Shown: positions 44,059 through 52,368 of the stretch, piece after piece
Position numbering within the stretch: position 1 is the first letter of the stretch
How the letters are laid out: every line of letters starts with the position of its first letter
Source of the DNA: Collinsella sp. AM18-10
GTDB lineage: Bacteria > Actinomycetota > Coriobacteriia > Coriobacteriales > Coriobacteriaceae
Reading direction: 5' to 3'
NCBI RefSeq assembly: GCF_003471585.1
Contig: NZ_QRJO01000001.1
Span: 186,001-250,000 of the forward strand
DNA length: 64,000 bases
Notes under the pieces: model-generated
The model's database searches: none
What the model was told of the DNA's origin: nothing
What the model saw: only the letters and a program-made list of their open reading frames with translations
Translations under genes and position numbers: made by a program

Positions 44059-45048
44059 CTATGCTTGAGCGGCCAGTTCGGCCTTAGCTTTCTTCAACAT
44101 GGCGTCGAGATCCTCGGAGGAATCCGAAGGAACCTTGCGGACCTCGAACTTGACGCCCTTGGCCTTGAGAGCCTCGATGGTCTTGACGTCGTCATCGCCC
44201 ATGGCGACGGCGTTAGTGACGACGACCTTGCCCTTGGAGTGGGCCATGGAACCGATGTTGGCTTCCTTGATGTCGACGCCGGCCTCGATGGCCCTGAGCA
44301 GATCCTGCGGGTTCTCGAAGAGCAGCATCGCCTTGGTGTCGCCAAAGCGCGTGTCCTTGACGACCTCGGCCATCTTCTTGATGGGCACGACGTTGGCGTG
44401 GACTCCCGGAGGGGCAGCCTGCTCGATCATGGTCTTGCGGAGCTCGTCGTGAGCAACGCCGTCGGAGACCACGATGATGCGGTTGGGGTTGATCTGCTTG
44501 GTCCACGTGGTGGCCACCTGACCATGCAGCAGACGCGTGTCGATACGGACGTGGGCGATCTTGATGTGCCCGTCGCCGATCACCGTTCCCGGAGGAATGG
44601 CACCCGCAGGAGCAGCGGCGGCCGCAGCCGGCTTCTTCTCCTCGGGCTCCAGAGACTCGGGCTTGACGCGCACGCCGGCCTTAGCCTCAGTCACGAGATG
44701 TTTTGCGATCGCATGTGCAGTGTTCTTTGCGTCAAAGCGCTGCGAATATGCCTCGATGAGCATAGGCAGGTTGACACCGGTGACGATAGCCCAGGAATCA
44801 TGGCCCTCGATGAGACCGCTGATCTGGTTGAAGGGCGTGCCGCCCCACAGATCAACGAGGAAGAGCACCTGCTCCTGGTCCTCGAAGGAAGCGACTGCTT
44901 CCTCGACCTTGGCTCGGAAGTCGTCGGGGCCCATGCTCGGCTCGAGCGAGACCACGGCTACAGACGGCTGATCGCCAAAGACCATCGAGCCCGTCTGCTT
45001 GATTCCAGCCGCCAAGTCACCATGGCTAGCAAGAACAATACTTACCAT
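44059..45048 (-). CDS. manX: PTS mannose-family fused IIAB component
   Basis: 329 residues from ATG 45048 (AAGGAGG seven bases upstream; an in-frame GTG lies one codon earlier). IIA domain with phospho-His9 in VLASHGDLAAGI, an Ala/Pro linker at about 145-165 (EEKKPAAAAAAPAGA), and IIB with the phospho-His near 181 in RIDTRLLHGQVATTW. It passes phosphate from HPr to the sugar. It heads the operon after a 380-bp leader. Mannose, glucose, fructose or an amino sugar are all possible substrates. Confidence 0.95.
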   Translation of the reverse strand: MVSIVLASHGDLAAGIKQTGSMVFGDQPSVAVVSLEPSMGPDDFRAKVEEAVASFEDQEQVLFLVDLWGGTPFNQISGLIEGHDSWAIVTGVNLPMLIEAYSQRFDAKNTAHAIAKHLVTEAKAGVRVKPESLEPEEKKPAAAAAAPAGAIPPGTVIGDGHIKIAHVRIDTRLLHGQVATTWTKQINPNRIIVVSDGVAHDELRKTMIEQAAPPGVHANVVPIKKMAEVVKDTRFGDTKAMLLFENPQDLLRAIEAGVDIKEANIGSMAHSKGKVVVTNAVAMGDDDVKTIEALKAKGVKFEVRKVPSDSSEDLDAMLKKAKAELAAQA

Positions 45049-45431
45049 CACATAACCTCCTTTTTGTCTACGTATTTCCTACACGACAAAAAAGAGTATA
45101 GCCGCAAGCGTGGCAAAATTATAGGAAAAAATGTGAACGGTTGGATTATTTGTTTAAACGTCCTGCTTTGTTACAAATTGGTTACATCGCTGGTTTTCAG
45201 CTATTCCTCGCTAAACATAATTAGTTTGACCATCTTAGAAAACAGATACAAGCACAGCATTCATTAATACCGATTTAAATCGGATAAGAACCTGCTTTAC
45301 TCTTCGATATTTTGTTTAAACAGACGTGACTTGACTAATTTCGTTAGTTATGCTCTAGCAAACCGTCAAAAAAGAATAGTCATTGGGGACGTTCTTTAAT
45401 GACTAGTCGTTTAAGAACGTCCATGACTAAG
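45049..45431. other. AT-rich leader of the PTS operon
   Basis: About 380 bp. Two copies of ATTTTGTTTAAAC / TTATTTGTTTAAAC lie near 45148-45159 and 45310-45321, 162 bp apart, each holding the 8-bp palindrome GTTTAAAC. TATAAT- and TATACT-like boxes occur in the 80 bp before manX on the minus strand. I found no convincing sigma-54 -24/-12 pair. The repeat 45380-45427 is listed separately. Confidence 0.45.
45380..45427. repeat. Palindromic repeat, family E (second copy)
   Basis: TCATTGGGGACGTTCTTTAA pairs imperfectly with TTTAAGAACGTCCATGA around GACTAGTC, just downstream of the hypA stop. It is related to the centre of the element at 6379-6474. Confidence 0.7.
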
Positions 45432-45857
45432 TTAGGCGATGTGGAGGGGGTTGGCGGCGTCGACGGCGTCAGGAGCAGCGGGACCATCAGGGGCAGCGTC
45501 TGCCGGGTCCTCGTCGGGGGTCTCGATCTGCTTGATCATGACCTCCTGGCCCTGCAGCAGGTATGTCTCGCCGCTGCCGCAATAAGGGCAGGTCTTGCCG
45601 TGCTCGACCGTCGCGTAGTCGCGGCCGCACGCACCGCAATGTGTCACGGCTTCAACGGGCTCCACGATAAGCTCCGAGCCCTCGGTGATAGGCTTTTTAT
45701 CTGCTGCCCAGCGCCAAGCGTCGAGCAGCAAGTCGGGAACGACGCCCGAGACCTCGCCCAACAGCAACGTCACGCTCGAAACGCGACGCACGCCATGAGC
45801 GCGCGCCACGTTCTCGACATCGCGAATAATGTGATAGACGATTCCGAGCTCGTGCAC
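45432..45857 (-). CDS. hypA: HypA/HybF hydrogenase nickel-insertion protein
   Basis: 141 residues. It starts MHELGIVYHI, where Met1/His2 binds nickel in the family. The zinc-binding loop has two CxxC motifs, HCGACGRDYATV and TCPYCGSGE. The last 30 residues are an extra Ala/Pro/Asp-rich tail. HypA delivers Ni(II) to [NiFe] hydrogenase, or to urease in some organisms. It lies 30 bp after the oxidoreductase gene and probably shares its transcript. No hydrogenase subunit or other hyp gene is in the window. Confidence 0.93.
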   Translation of the reverse strand: MHELGIVYHIIRDVENVARAHGVRRVSSVTLLLGEVSGVVPDLLLDAWRWAADKKPITEGSELIVEPVEAVTHCGACGRDYATVEHGKTCPYCGSGETYLLQGQEVMIKQIETPDEDPADAAPDGPAAPDAVDAANPLHIA

Positions 45858-45887
45858 TTTTTCCTCCGCCGTTCCCGTTATGACTAC

Positions 45888-48665
45888 TTACTTGCGACCG
45901 AATTTAATCTTGATGGCACGCTTGAGTGCGTACTTGCCCAAGCTGGGGAGCTTTTGCTCGTATTTGACCATCGTTGAGCACTCGGGGCGGTCGCGATCCA
46001 GATGGATGGCGTCGAACGCGCACTTGGTGGTGCACAGACCGCAGCCGATACACTTGTTGGGGTCGACGATCGAGGCGCCGCAGCCCAGGCAGCGAGCGGT
46101 CTCGGCGCGCACCTGTTCCTCGGTAAAGGTCTCGACGTACTCGCTAAACGGCGCGGCCTTCTCGCGTTCGCGGTCCACATGCGCAACCTCGCGGCTCGCG
46201 TTGTCGTAGCTCTCGAGCACAACGTCGTCGCGGTCGAGCGCGGTGTAGCGGCGCTGGTTGCGGCCGATGGTGAGCGTGGAGCCCGGCTGCACAAAGCGAT
46301 GGATGGACACCGCGGCCTCATGACCGGCGGCGATGGCGTCGATGGCAAAGCTGGGGCCGGTGTAGACGTCGCCGCCCACAAAGATGTCTGGCTCGGCGGT
46401 CTGGTAGGTCTGAGGATCGGCAAGGGCACCCTGACCGCGGCCAAGCTCCACCTTGGAGCCAGCCAGCAGGTTGCCCCACACAATGGACTGGCCGATGGAC
46501 ATGACCACGCGGTCGGCATCGACACGACGCAGGTCGTTCTCGTCGTACTCGGGCGCAAAACGGCCCTCGTCGTCAAAGACACGCGTGCAGCGCTTGAAGG
46601 TGATGCCGCGCACATGACCGGCCTCGTCCAGGTGAACCTCCTTGGGGCCCCAACCGCAGCTGATGTGCGCGCCGTCCTCGATGGCCTCGCGACGCTCCTC
46701 CTCGCTGGCGGGCATCTGGGCCTCACTCTCCAGGCAGAACATCTCAACGTGCTCGGAACCCAGACGGCAGGCGTTGCGCGCGACGTCGATGGCCACGTTG
46801 CCGCCGCCCACCACGATGGTGCGGCCGGGCAGCGCGTCGATCTTGCCACTGTTGACCTCGCGCAAAAAGTCGACGGCCACGGTCACGTCCTCGGCCGCCT
46901 CGCCCGGAATACCGGCGAGGCGGCCGCCCTGGCAGCCGATGGCAACATAAAAGGCCTTAAAGCCCTGCGCGCGCAGCTCGTCGAGCGTCACATCGCGACC
47001 GACCTCCACGCCATAGCGGAACTCGGCGCCCATCAGGCGAATGATCTCGACCTCTGCCTCGATAACGTCCTTCTCCAGCTTAAAGCTGGGAATACCGTAG
47101 GTGAGCATGCCGCCCGGGCGCTCGTTCTTCTCGAACACGACGGGCTTGTAGCCCTTCTCGGCCAGATAGAAGGCGCAGGACAGACCGGCCGGGCCGGCAC
47201 CGATGATGGCGATCTTCTGATCGAAGCCGCCAGCGCGTGTCGGCGTCACCACGGGCGGGACATAGCGGGTCGCGGCATCAAGATCGCGCTGGGCGATAAA
47301 CTTCTTGACCTCGTCGATAGCCACGGCGGCGTCCACACGGCCGCGGGTGCAGGCATCCTCGCAGCGGTGGTTGCACACGCGGCCGCAGATAGCGGGCAGC
47401 GGGTTCTCGCGCTTGATGAGCGCCAGCGCCTCGTCATAGCGCCCCTGTGCCGCAAGCTTCAGATAGCCCTGAACGGCAACGTGCGCGGGGCAAGCCGTCT
47501 TGCAGGGCGCGGTGCCGGACTCGTGCGTCTCGATACGGTTATCGTTGCGGTAGTTGGGCGACCACTTGGTGTGGTCCCACTTGGTGGCATCGGGCAGCTC
47601 CTGGCGCGGATACTCAGGCACCTGTCCGCCGGCCTTTTTGCTGCAGAGCTTCTGGCCGAGCTTGGCGGCACCGGCAGGGCACACCTCAACGCAGCGACCG
47701 CAGGCCACGCACTTGTCCTTCTCGACCTTGGCGACATAGGCCGAGCGCGACAGGTTGGGCGTGTTGAACAGCTGCGAGGTGCGCAGGGCGTAGCACACGT
47801 TGACGTTGCAGTTGCAGATGGCGAAGATCTTGTTCTCGCCGTCGATATTGGTGATCTGGTGCACAAAGCCGTTGTCCTCGGCCTGGCGCAAAATGTCGTA
47901 GACCTCCTCGCGCGTCACATAGTGGCCGCGGTCGGTCTCGACCACGTAGTCGGCCATATCGCCCACGGCAATGCACCAGTCGGCGGGGTCGTCGGCGCAG
48001 CCCTCGCCCATCACACGACGGCTCGCGCGGCAGCTGCAGGTGCTAGCGGCATACTTGCCATCGTATTTGTCGAGCCAATGCTCGATATGCTCGATCGGCA
48101 CCGACGTGCTCGCGGCGTCAATGGCCTTCTCGACCGGAATGACGTGCATGCCGATGCCGGCGCCTCCGGGTGGCACCATCGGCGTAGCACGGGACAGCGG
48201 GCCTTTGGATGCCTGTTCAAAGAACTTGGCGTAGACCGGGTGTTCCTCGAGCTGGCTCACGCGCATGTTGAGGAACTCGGCAGAACCCGGCACCAGCATG
48301 GGCAGCACCCACTGCTTGGCGCGCTCGAGGTTTTCCCAGTTGTACTCGAGCAGACCCGTGTAGCTCATATTGTCGAGCATCTTCTCGATATCGGCCTCGG
48401 GCATGCCGGTGAGCTTGACCATCTCGGGCAGCGTATAGGGACGGCGCATCTTCATCTTGCAGAGTACCTCGGCCTGCTCGTCGGTTGCGGCCTCGGCAAA
48501 CGACCAGTACTCGTAGCCCAGCAGCTCGTCGCGATGCAGCAGACGGTTGGTGCAGTGCTCGCACAGCTTGACGATTGCCTCGCGCGGATGCTCCGGCAGC
48601 GGCGGCACAAACTCCGCGCCGATATCGGGCTCGGTGTAACTAATCCCCGGTCCGTTGAGAATCAT
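45888..48665 (-). CDS. Multidomain Fe-S/FAD oxidoreductase (GltD-like)
   Basis: 925 residues from ATG 48665, after AGAAGGGACAACC; longer upstream frames cross the operators. The first 330 residues form an unusual domain with Cys motifs (CEHCTNRLLH, STCSCRASRR, ICNCNVNVC) and a ferredoxin motif CVACGRCVEVCP. A GltD-type region follows: cluster-binding CKTACPAHVAVQ and CGRVCNHRCEDAC, FAD motif IIGAGPAGLSCAFY, and NAD(P) motif VVGGGNVAIDVARN. The end has another ferredoxin-like segment (CLGCGASIV...CIGCGLCTTKCAFDAI). It probably moves electrons between NAD(P)H and ferredoxin or an organic substrate. Confidence 0.87.
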   Translation of the reverse strand: MILNGPGISYTEPDIGAEFVPPLPEHPREAIVKLCEHCTNRLLHRDELLGYEYWSFAEAATDEQAEVLCKMKMRRPYTLPEMVKLTGMPEADIEKMLDNMSYTGLLEYNWENLERAKQWVLPMLVPGSAEFLNMRVSQLEEHPVYAKFFEQASKGPLSRATPMVPPGGAGIGMHVIPVEKAIDAASTSVPIEHIEHWLDKYDGKYAASTCSCRASRRVMGEGCADDPADWCIAVGDMADYVVETDRGHYVTREEVYDILRQAEDNGFVHQITNIDGENKIFAICNCNVNVCYALRTSQLFNTPNLSRSAYVAKVEKDKCVACGRCVEVCPAGAAKLGQKLCSKKAGGQVPEYPRQELPDATKWDHTKWSPNYRNDNRIETHESGTAPCKTACPAHVAVQGYLKLAAQGRYDEALALIKRENPLPAICGRVCNHRCEDACTRGRVDAAVAIDEVKKFIAQRDLDAATRYVPPVVTPTRAGGFDQKIAIIGAGPAGLSCAFYLAEKGYKPVVFEKNERPGGMLTYGIPSFKLEKDVIEAEVEIIRLMGAEFRYGVEVGRDVTLDELRAQGFKAFYVAIGCQGGRLAGIPGEAAEDVTVAVDFLREVNSGKIDALPGRTIVVGGGNVAIDVARNACRLGSEHVEMFCLESEAQMPASEEERREAIEDGAHISCGWGPKEVHLDEAGHVRGITFKRCTRVFDDEGRFAPEYDENDLRRVDADRVVMSIGQSIVWGNLLAGSKVELGRGQGALADPQTYQTAEPDIFVGGDVYTGPSFAIDAIAAGHEAAVSIHRFVQPGSTLTIGRNQRRYTALDRDDVVLESYDNASREVAHVDREREKAAPFSEYVETFTEEQVRAETARCLGCGASIVDPNKCIGCGLCTTKCAFDAIHLDRDRPECSTMVKYEQKLPSLGKYALKRAIKIKFGRK

Positions 48666-48758
48666 GGTTGTCCCTTCTCTTGCCGCAGCCCAACGAGGCC
48701 GCAGCGCCCCTCTTTTTTTGCAGGCCGGGCATGCCCCCATGCCGTTCACCCGCCATTG

Positions 48759-48773
48759 TTGACATTGTGTCAA
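48759..48773. promoter_or_regulatory. TetR operator candidate 1
   Basis: TTGACA-TTG-TGTCAA, a perfect 15-bp dyad in the gap between the oxidoreductase and the TetR gene. Confidence 0.7.
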
Positions 48774-48781
48774 AAATAGTA

Positions 48782-48796
48782 TTGACGAACCGTCAA
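48782..48796. promoter_or_regulatory. TetR operator candidate 2
   Basis: TTGACG-AAC-CGTCAA, the same dyad design as the first site, centre-to-centre 23 bp. On the minus strand it overlaps a possible promoter for the oxidoreductase (TTGAAT, 19 bp, TACTAT). Confidence 0.7.
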
Positions 48797-48854
48797 CAAT
48801 ATTCAAGACTGTTAGGCGAACGGTCCGGCAAAAGAGGATGAAAGGCGGCAAAAC

Positions 48855-49517
48855 ATGGGCAACAACGCAGCAGGTACCTCTGCGGTCGATGCCGTCCCCG
48901 CATCCGATAGCGCGGCAAAGCGCTTGACGGGCGACGAACGCCGTCGCGAGATTCTCGATGCCGTGCGCACCGTAAGCTCCGAGCTGGGCGTGTCCCACCT
49001 ATCGGTATCGGCTGTGACCAAGCGAGCCGGCTGCACGCGTTCATTGTTCTACCACTACTTTGCCGATATGGACGCCGCCGTCACCGCTGTCATGGACGAG
49101 GCAATCGACGGCTTCATTACCGAGCTCGAGCAGTGGAATGCCAGCCGCACGGTTGGCGACATCGAGGGGGCGCTCGACACCGTCGCCCCGCTCTTTAAGC
49201 GCCTGGTCGCCAGCGGCCACGAACTGCCGAGCACCCTGACCTCCAGCAGCGGCGCGCTCTACGGCGGCTTTTTGCACAACGTGGTCCAACGCGTGGCGCA
49301 GTATATCTGCGACACCACCGTGGTGGATTTTGTCGCCCATCATGAGCTACGCATCGACCATGTCTACGAGACGTTCTACACCCTCATCATGGGGTTGTTA
49401 ATGTATATCCGCACGCACCCCGATGTGCCCGACGAGACGGTCAAGGAAATCATCGCCTCGACACTCCACATCGAGGGCTATACCGCCAAGTATCCCGAGC
49501 GCAAGCCCCAGAACTGA
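48855..49517 (+). CDS. TetR-family transcriptional regulator
   Basis: 220 residues. The N-terminal helix-turn-helix is RREILDAVRTVSSELGVSHL, then SVSAVTKRAGCTRSLFYHYF; the C-terminal 150 residues are a helical ligand and dimer domain. It is divergent from the Fe-S/FAD oxidoreductase and lies beside two matched 15-bp dyads, so it very likely represses both itself and that gene. A DUF5692-like membrane-protein gene follows 63 bp downstream. Confidence 0.92.
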   Translation: MGNNAAGTSAVDAVPASDSAAKRLTGDERRREILDAVRTVSSELGVSHLSVSAVTKRAGCTRSLFYHYFADMDAAVTAVMDEAIDGFITELEQWNASRTVGDIEGALDTVAPLFKRLVASGHELPSTLTSSSGALYGGFLHNVVQRVAQYICDTTVVDFVAHHELRIDHVYETFYTLIMGLLMYIRTHPDVPDETVKEIIASTLHIEGYTAKYPERKPQN

Positions 49518-49580
49518 CGACATTTGGCCAAACTGCCCGCGATCGGAAGAGGGGCCGCGGGCGTGTGAAAGGAGAGCAGC

Positions 49581-50588
49581 ATGCTGTTCGATGTTTGGGG
49601 TAGCAATACCCTTATCCACTGGGCCGGCTGGGCCATGGTCTTTATCGGCCTCATCGTGCTCAACGAGGTCGGCCGCCGCACCAAGCTCGGCGCGGCCATC
49701 ATCTTTGGCGTGGCTCCGCTGGCCATGACCATCTACTGCGTCGCCATCGCCATCGGCGTTTCACAGGGTGCCGAGTGGGCGCTCACCAACCCCACCCATG
49801 TGTACCAGAACAGCTGGTTCCACTACGCCAAGGTATACGCGGCGCTCGCCGGCTGCTGGGGCTTCATTGCCATTAAGTACCAGTGGGGAAAGATCGGCAA
49901 GGCGCATTGGTTCCGCGCGTGGCCGTTTGTGATCGTCGCCATCAACATCATGATCGCCGTCGTGTCCGACTTCGAGAGTGCCTATCACTTCTTTGTCCTG
50001 GGCGAGTCCACCTGGGTCACCTCCGAAGGTGCTATGCAGCTGGCCGGCTGGAACAACGTGTTCAACGGCATCGCCGGCATCATCAACATCTTCTGCATGA
50101 CCGGTTGGTGGAGCGTCTACGCCTCCGAGGATCAGACCGACATGCTGTGGCCCGATATGACCTGGGTCTACATCATCGCCTACGATATCTGGAACTTCTG
50201 CTACACCTACAACTGCCTGCCCACCCACTCCTGGTTCTGCGGCTTTGCACTGCTGCTGGCGCCCACCGTCGCCGCCTTTATCTGGAACAAGGGCGGTTGG
50301 ATCCAGAACCGCGCCTTTACGCTTGCCATTTGGTGCATGTTTGCGCAGGTGTTCCCCTACTTCCAGGGAGAGTCCATCTTTGTGACCCACTCCACGCTCG
50401 ACGCAGGCGCCGCCACCGCGGTCTCGATCGCCGCACTGGTCGCCAACATCGCCGCGATCATCTACATCGCCTACCGCGCCAAGAAGCTCGGCCGCAATCC
50501 CTACAAGCAGGATGTCTTTGAGGGCACCAGCGATTGGGAGAAGGCTACCGCCCGCCGCGCCAAGGTCGATTACGCGCACGCCGAGTAA
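49581..50588 (+). CDS. DUF5692-like membrane protein
   Basis: 335 residues, with about nine hydrophobic segments. AAAGGAGAG before the ATG is strong. The protein is rich in Trp and aromatic residues (HVYQNSWFHYAKVYAALAGC, WVYIIAYDIWNFCYTYNCL, THSWFCGFALLL), a pattern I associate with DUF5692. No catalytic motif is obvious. It follows the TetR gene on the same strand and may be under the same control. A terminator lies 65 bp after the stop. Confidence 0.7.
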   Translation: MLFDVWGSNTLIHWAGWAMVFIGLIVLNEVGRRTKLGAAIIFGVAPLAMTIYCVAIAIGVSQGAEWALTNPTHVYQNSWFHYAKVYAALAGCWGFIAIKYQWGKIGKAHWFRAWPFVIVAINIMIAVVSDFESAYHFFVLGESTWVTSEGAMQLAGWNNVFNGIAGIINIFCMTGWWSVYASEDQTDMLWPDMTWVYIIAYDIWNFCYTYNCLPTHSWFCGFALLLAPTVAAFIWNKGGWIQNRAFTLAIWCMFAQVFPYFQGESIFVTHSTLDAGAATAVSIAALVANIAAIIYIAYRAKKLGRNPYKQDVFEGTSDWEKATARRAKVDYAHAE

Positions 50589-50653
50589 CGCGCTCGTCGC
50601 CCACATTTGTATGTAGGCACGCCCCGTTGGCACCGCGATCTCGCGCTATGCGC

Positions 50654-50695
50654 AGCCCCCGGAAAGCGATTCGTCCGCTTTCCGGGGGCTTTTTG
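50654..50695 (+). terminator. Terminator after the DUF5692-like gene
   Basis: AGCCCCCGGAAAGCG pairs perfectly with CGCTTTCCGGGGGCT over seven bases, followed by TTTTT. Confidence 0.92.
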
Positions 50696-50827
50696 CTGCC
50701 GCGCGTGCATTCACGCACATATTCACAATGTATCGCGCAGATAAAATCATATTTCCGACCGCATGCCAGCTCTATCTGGCCCCAATTTTGGGTACATTGT
50801 TGTCCCGATATTGAGCTTGGGGGATGT

Positions 50828-52324
50828 ATGAAAGATGAAACGAGGGGCCAAGAAGACGCGGCCCAAGATGCAGAGGCGTGTGCCGAGGCCCTGGAGAGCC
50901 TAGACCGAGTTTCGCTTGGCGAGATTGCGTTTGACGATTCGGGCGTTGACGTGCAGGATGAGCCGGAAGCCGAGGCGCAGTCCGATGATCAGGATGCAGA
51001 CGACGTTGAGCCTGCCGAGGATGAGGCGGATCACGAAGACACCGAAAGCGAGGCCGACAACCAGCCCGAATCCGACACAGGCGAGGAAACCGTCTTGCTC
51101 AACAGCTTGCCGGTCGAGGATTCGCTGACCCGTGAGCTTCCTGGCCTAGGTTCCGCACCAGCCGTGGACGAGACCATCGCCATGGGCGATATTCCCCTGC
51201 CGTCCGTTCCCTCGGCACGCGAAGCTGAGATCCGCCATCGCAAGATGTCGCCCAAGCGCCGCAATCTGATGGTCGCCGGTGTCGTGGCCGTCGCGCTTGT
51301 CGCCGGCGGCGCAGGCTATGCCGCCTGGAACGGATACCGGCAAGAGCAGGCTGCCATCACCGCCGCCAATGCCCACACGATGATGTCGGTGCAGATTGGC
51401 GTACATGCCGCGGGGCTCGACTGTTCCGCCGGCTCCAAGATTCCCGTACAAGTGAGTGGCCAGGATTCTGACGGCTCCTCCGTGAGCGAAACGCTCTATG
51501 TTGACGAGCACGGCCACGGCATCAAACTGCTGCCCGGCGATTACACGCTCTCCATCGCTGCCTCCCCCATCGCGGCCGACGGCACCATCTACACCGTCCC
51601 GACCACCAAGGCCCAGGTCACCATTAAGAGCGACGGGCAGGACCTGAGCGCCCAGGCCACCTTTAAGCTTAAGGTGCCCTCGGCCGACACGGTCACTGCC
51701 GACCAGATCGATACCGCCGCCAAGTATGCCGAGGAGGGAGGCGCGAGCTCCGCCGCCACCGCCAAGGTGCTCCAGCAGGCGGCAACCGCGTGGCGCGACG
51801 CCGCCGTCAATGCCGTGAGCGCGCAAAAGGCACAGGCAGCCCGCGATGCTGACGCTCGCCACAAGGCAACCGACCTTTACCAGCTCGATATCCCCGTCGA
51901 GTGGTACGGCAAGGTCGAGACTTGGCAGAATGGCAGCACGCTATGCATCTATCTTGCCGGCGACAGCAATACGCCGATCGTGACGCTCGTCGCGGTGCGC
52001 GAGGGCGAGAGCTTTACGCCCGATGAGGGCGATACGGTTTTGGGTGCGGCCAATCTAGGCAACGGTTATACCGTCTACGCCAGCGGCCCCGTCTATCCGT
52101 ACGTGGTGCCCCAGACCATCAACGGACGGACGCAGAATCCCGTGTCAACCTACCCCATGGACACGGCCATTGAGCTTGTCGAGCTTACGACCGGCAACCG
52201 CTACACCTATAGCCAGATCAAGAACGTACTGGTCGGCAAAGACGGCAAAGCCGACGCCGCGACCAAACTCGAGACCGACTATCTCGCCCAGATTCTCCTG
52301 CCGAGCATCAAGGCCCAGGACTAG
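50828..52324 (+). CDS. Single-pass membrane protein with acidic cytoplasmic region, unknown function
   Basis: 498 residues from ATG 50828 (GGGGGATG just upstream; longer frames cross the terminator). Residues 1-130 are very acidic and repetitive. A basic stretch (RHRKMSPKRRN) precedes a membrane helix at about 148-167. The outer part has a beta-rich segment (PVQVSGQDSDGSSVSETLYV, then HGIKLLPGDYTLSIAASP), a helical section, and a final domain (IPVEWYGKVETWQNGSTLCI). The layout, acidic inside and a domain outside, resembles proteins regulated by Ser/Thr kinases, but no family is recognised. Confidence 0.7.
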   Translation: MKDETRGQEDAAQDAEACAEALESLDRVSLGEIAFDDSGVDVQDEPEAEAQSDDQDADDVEPAEDEADHEDTESEADNQPESDTGEETVLLNSLPVEDSLTRELPGLGSAPAVDETIAMGDIPLPSVPSAREAEIRHRKMSPKRRNLMVAGVVAVALVAGGAGYAAWNGYRQEQAAITAANAHTMMSVQIGVHAAGLDCSAGSKIPVQVSGQDSDGSSVSETLYVDEHGHGIKLLPGDYTLSIAASPIAADGTIYTVPTTKAQVTIKSDGQDLSAQATFKLKVPSADTVTADQIDTAAKYAEEGGASSAATAKVLQQAATAWRDAAVNAVSAQKAQAARDADARHKATDLYQLDIPVEWYGKVETWQNGSTLCIYLAGDSNTPIVTLVAVREGESFTPDEGDTVLGAANLGNGYTVYASGPVYPYVVPQTINGRTQNPVSTYPMDTAIELVELTTGNRYTYSQIKNVLVGKDGKADAATKLETDYLAQILLPSIKAQD

Positions 52325-52368
52325 CGGACCATGACACCTGAGTCCTGGCCTCGCAAATCCATAGACGA

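Noticed and set aside
46002-48779. 925-codon open frame antisense to the Fe-S/FAD oxidoreductase
   Set aside because: Shadow of codon bias; no family features, while the minus strand has all cluster and nucleotide motifs.
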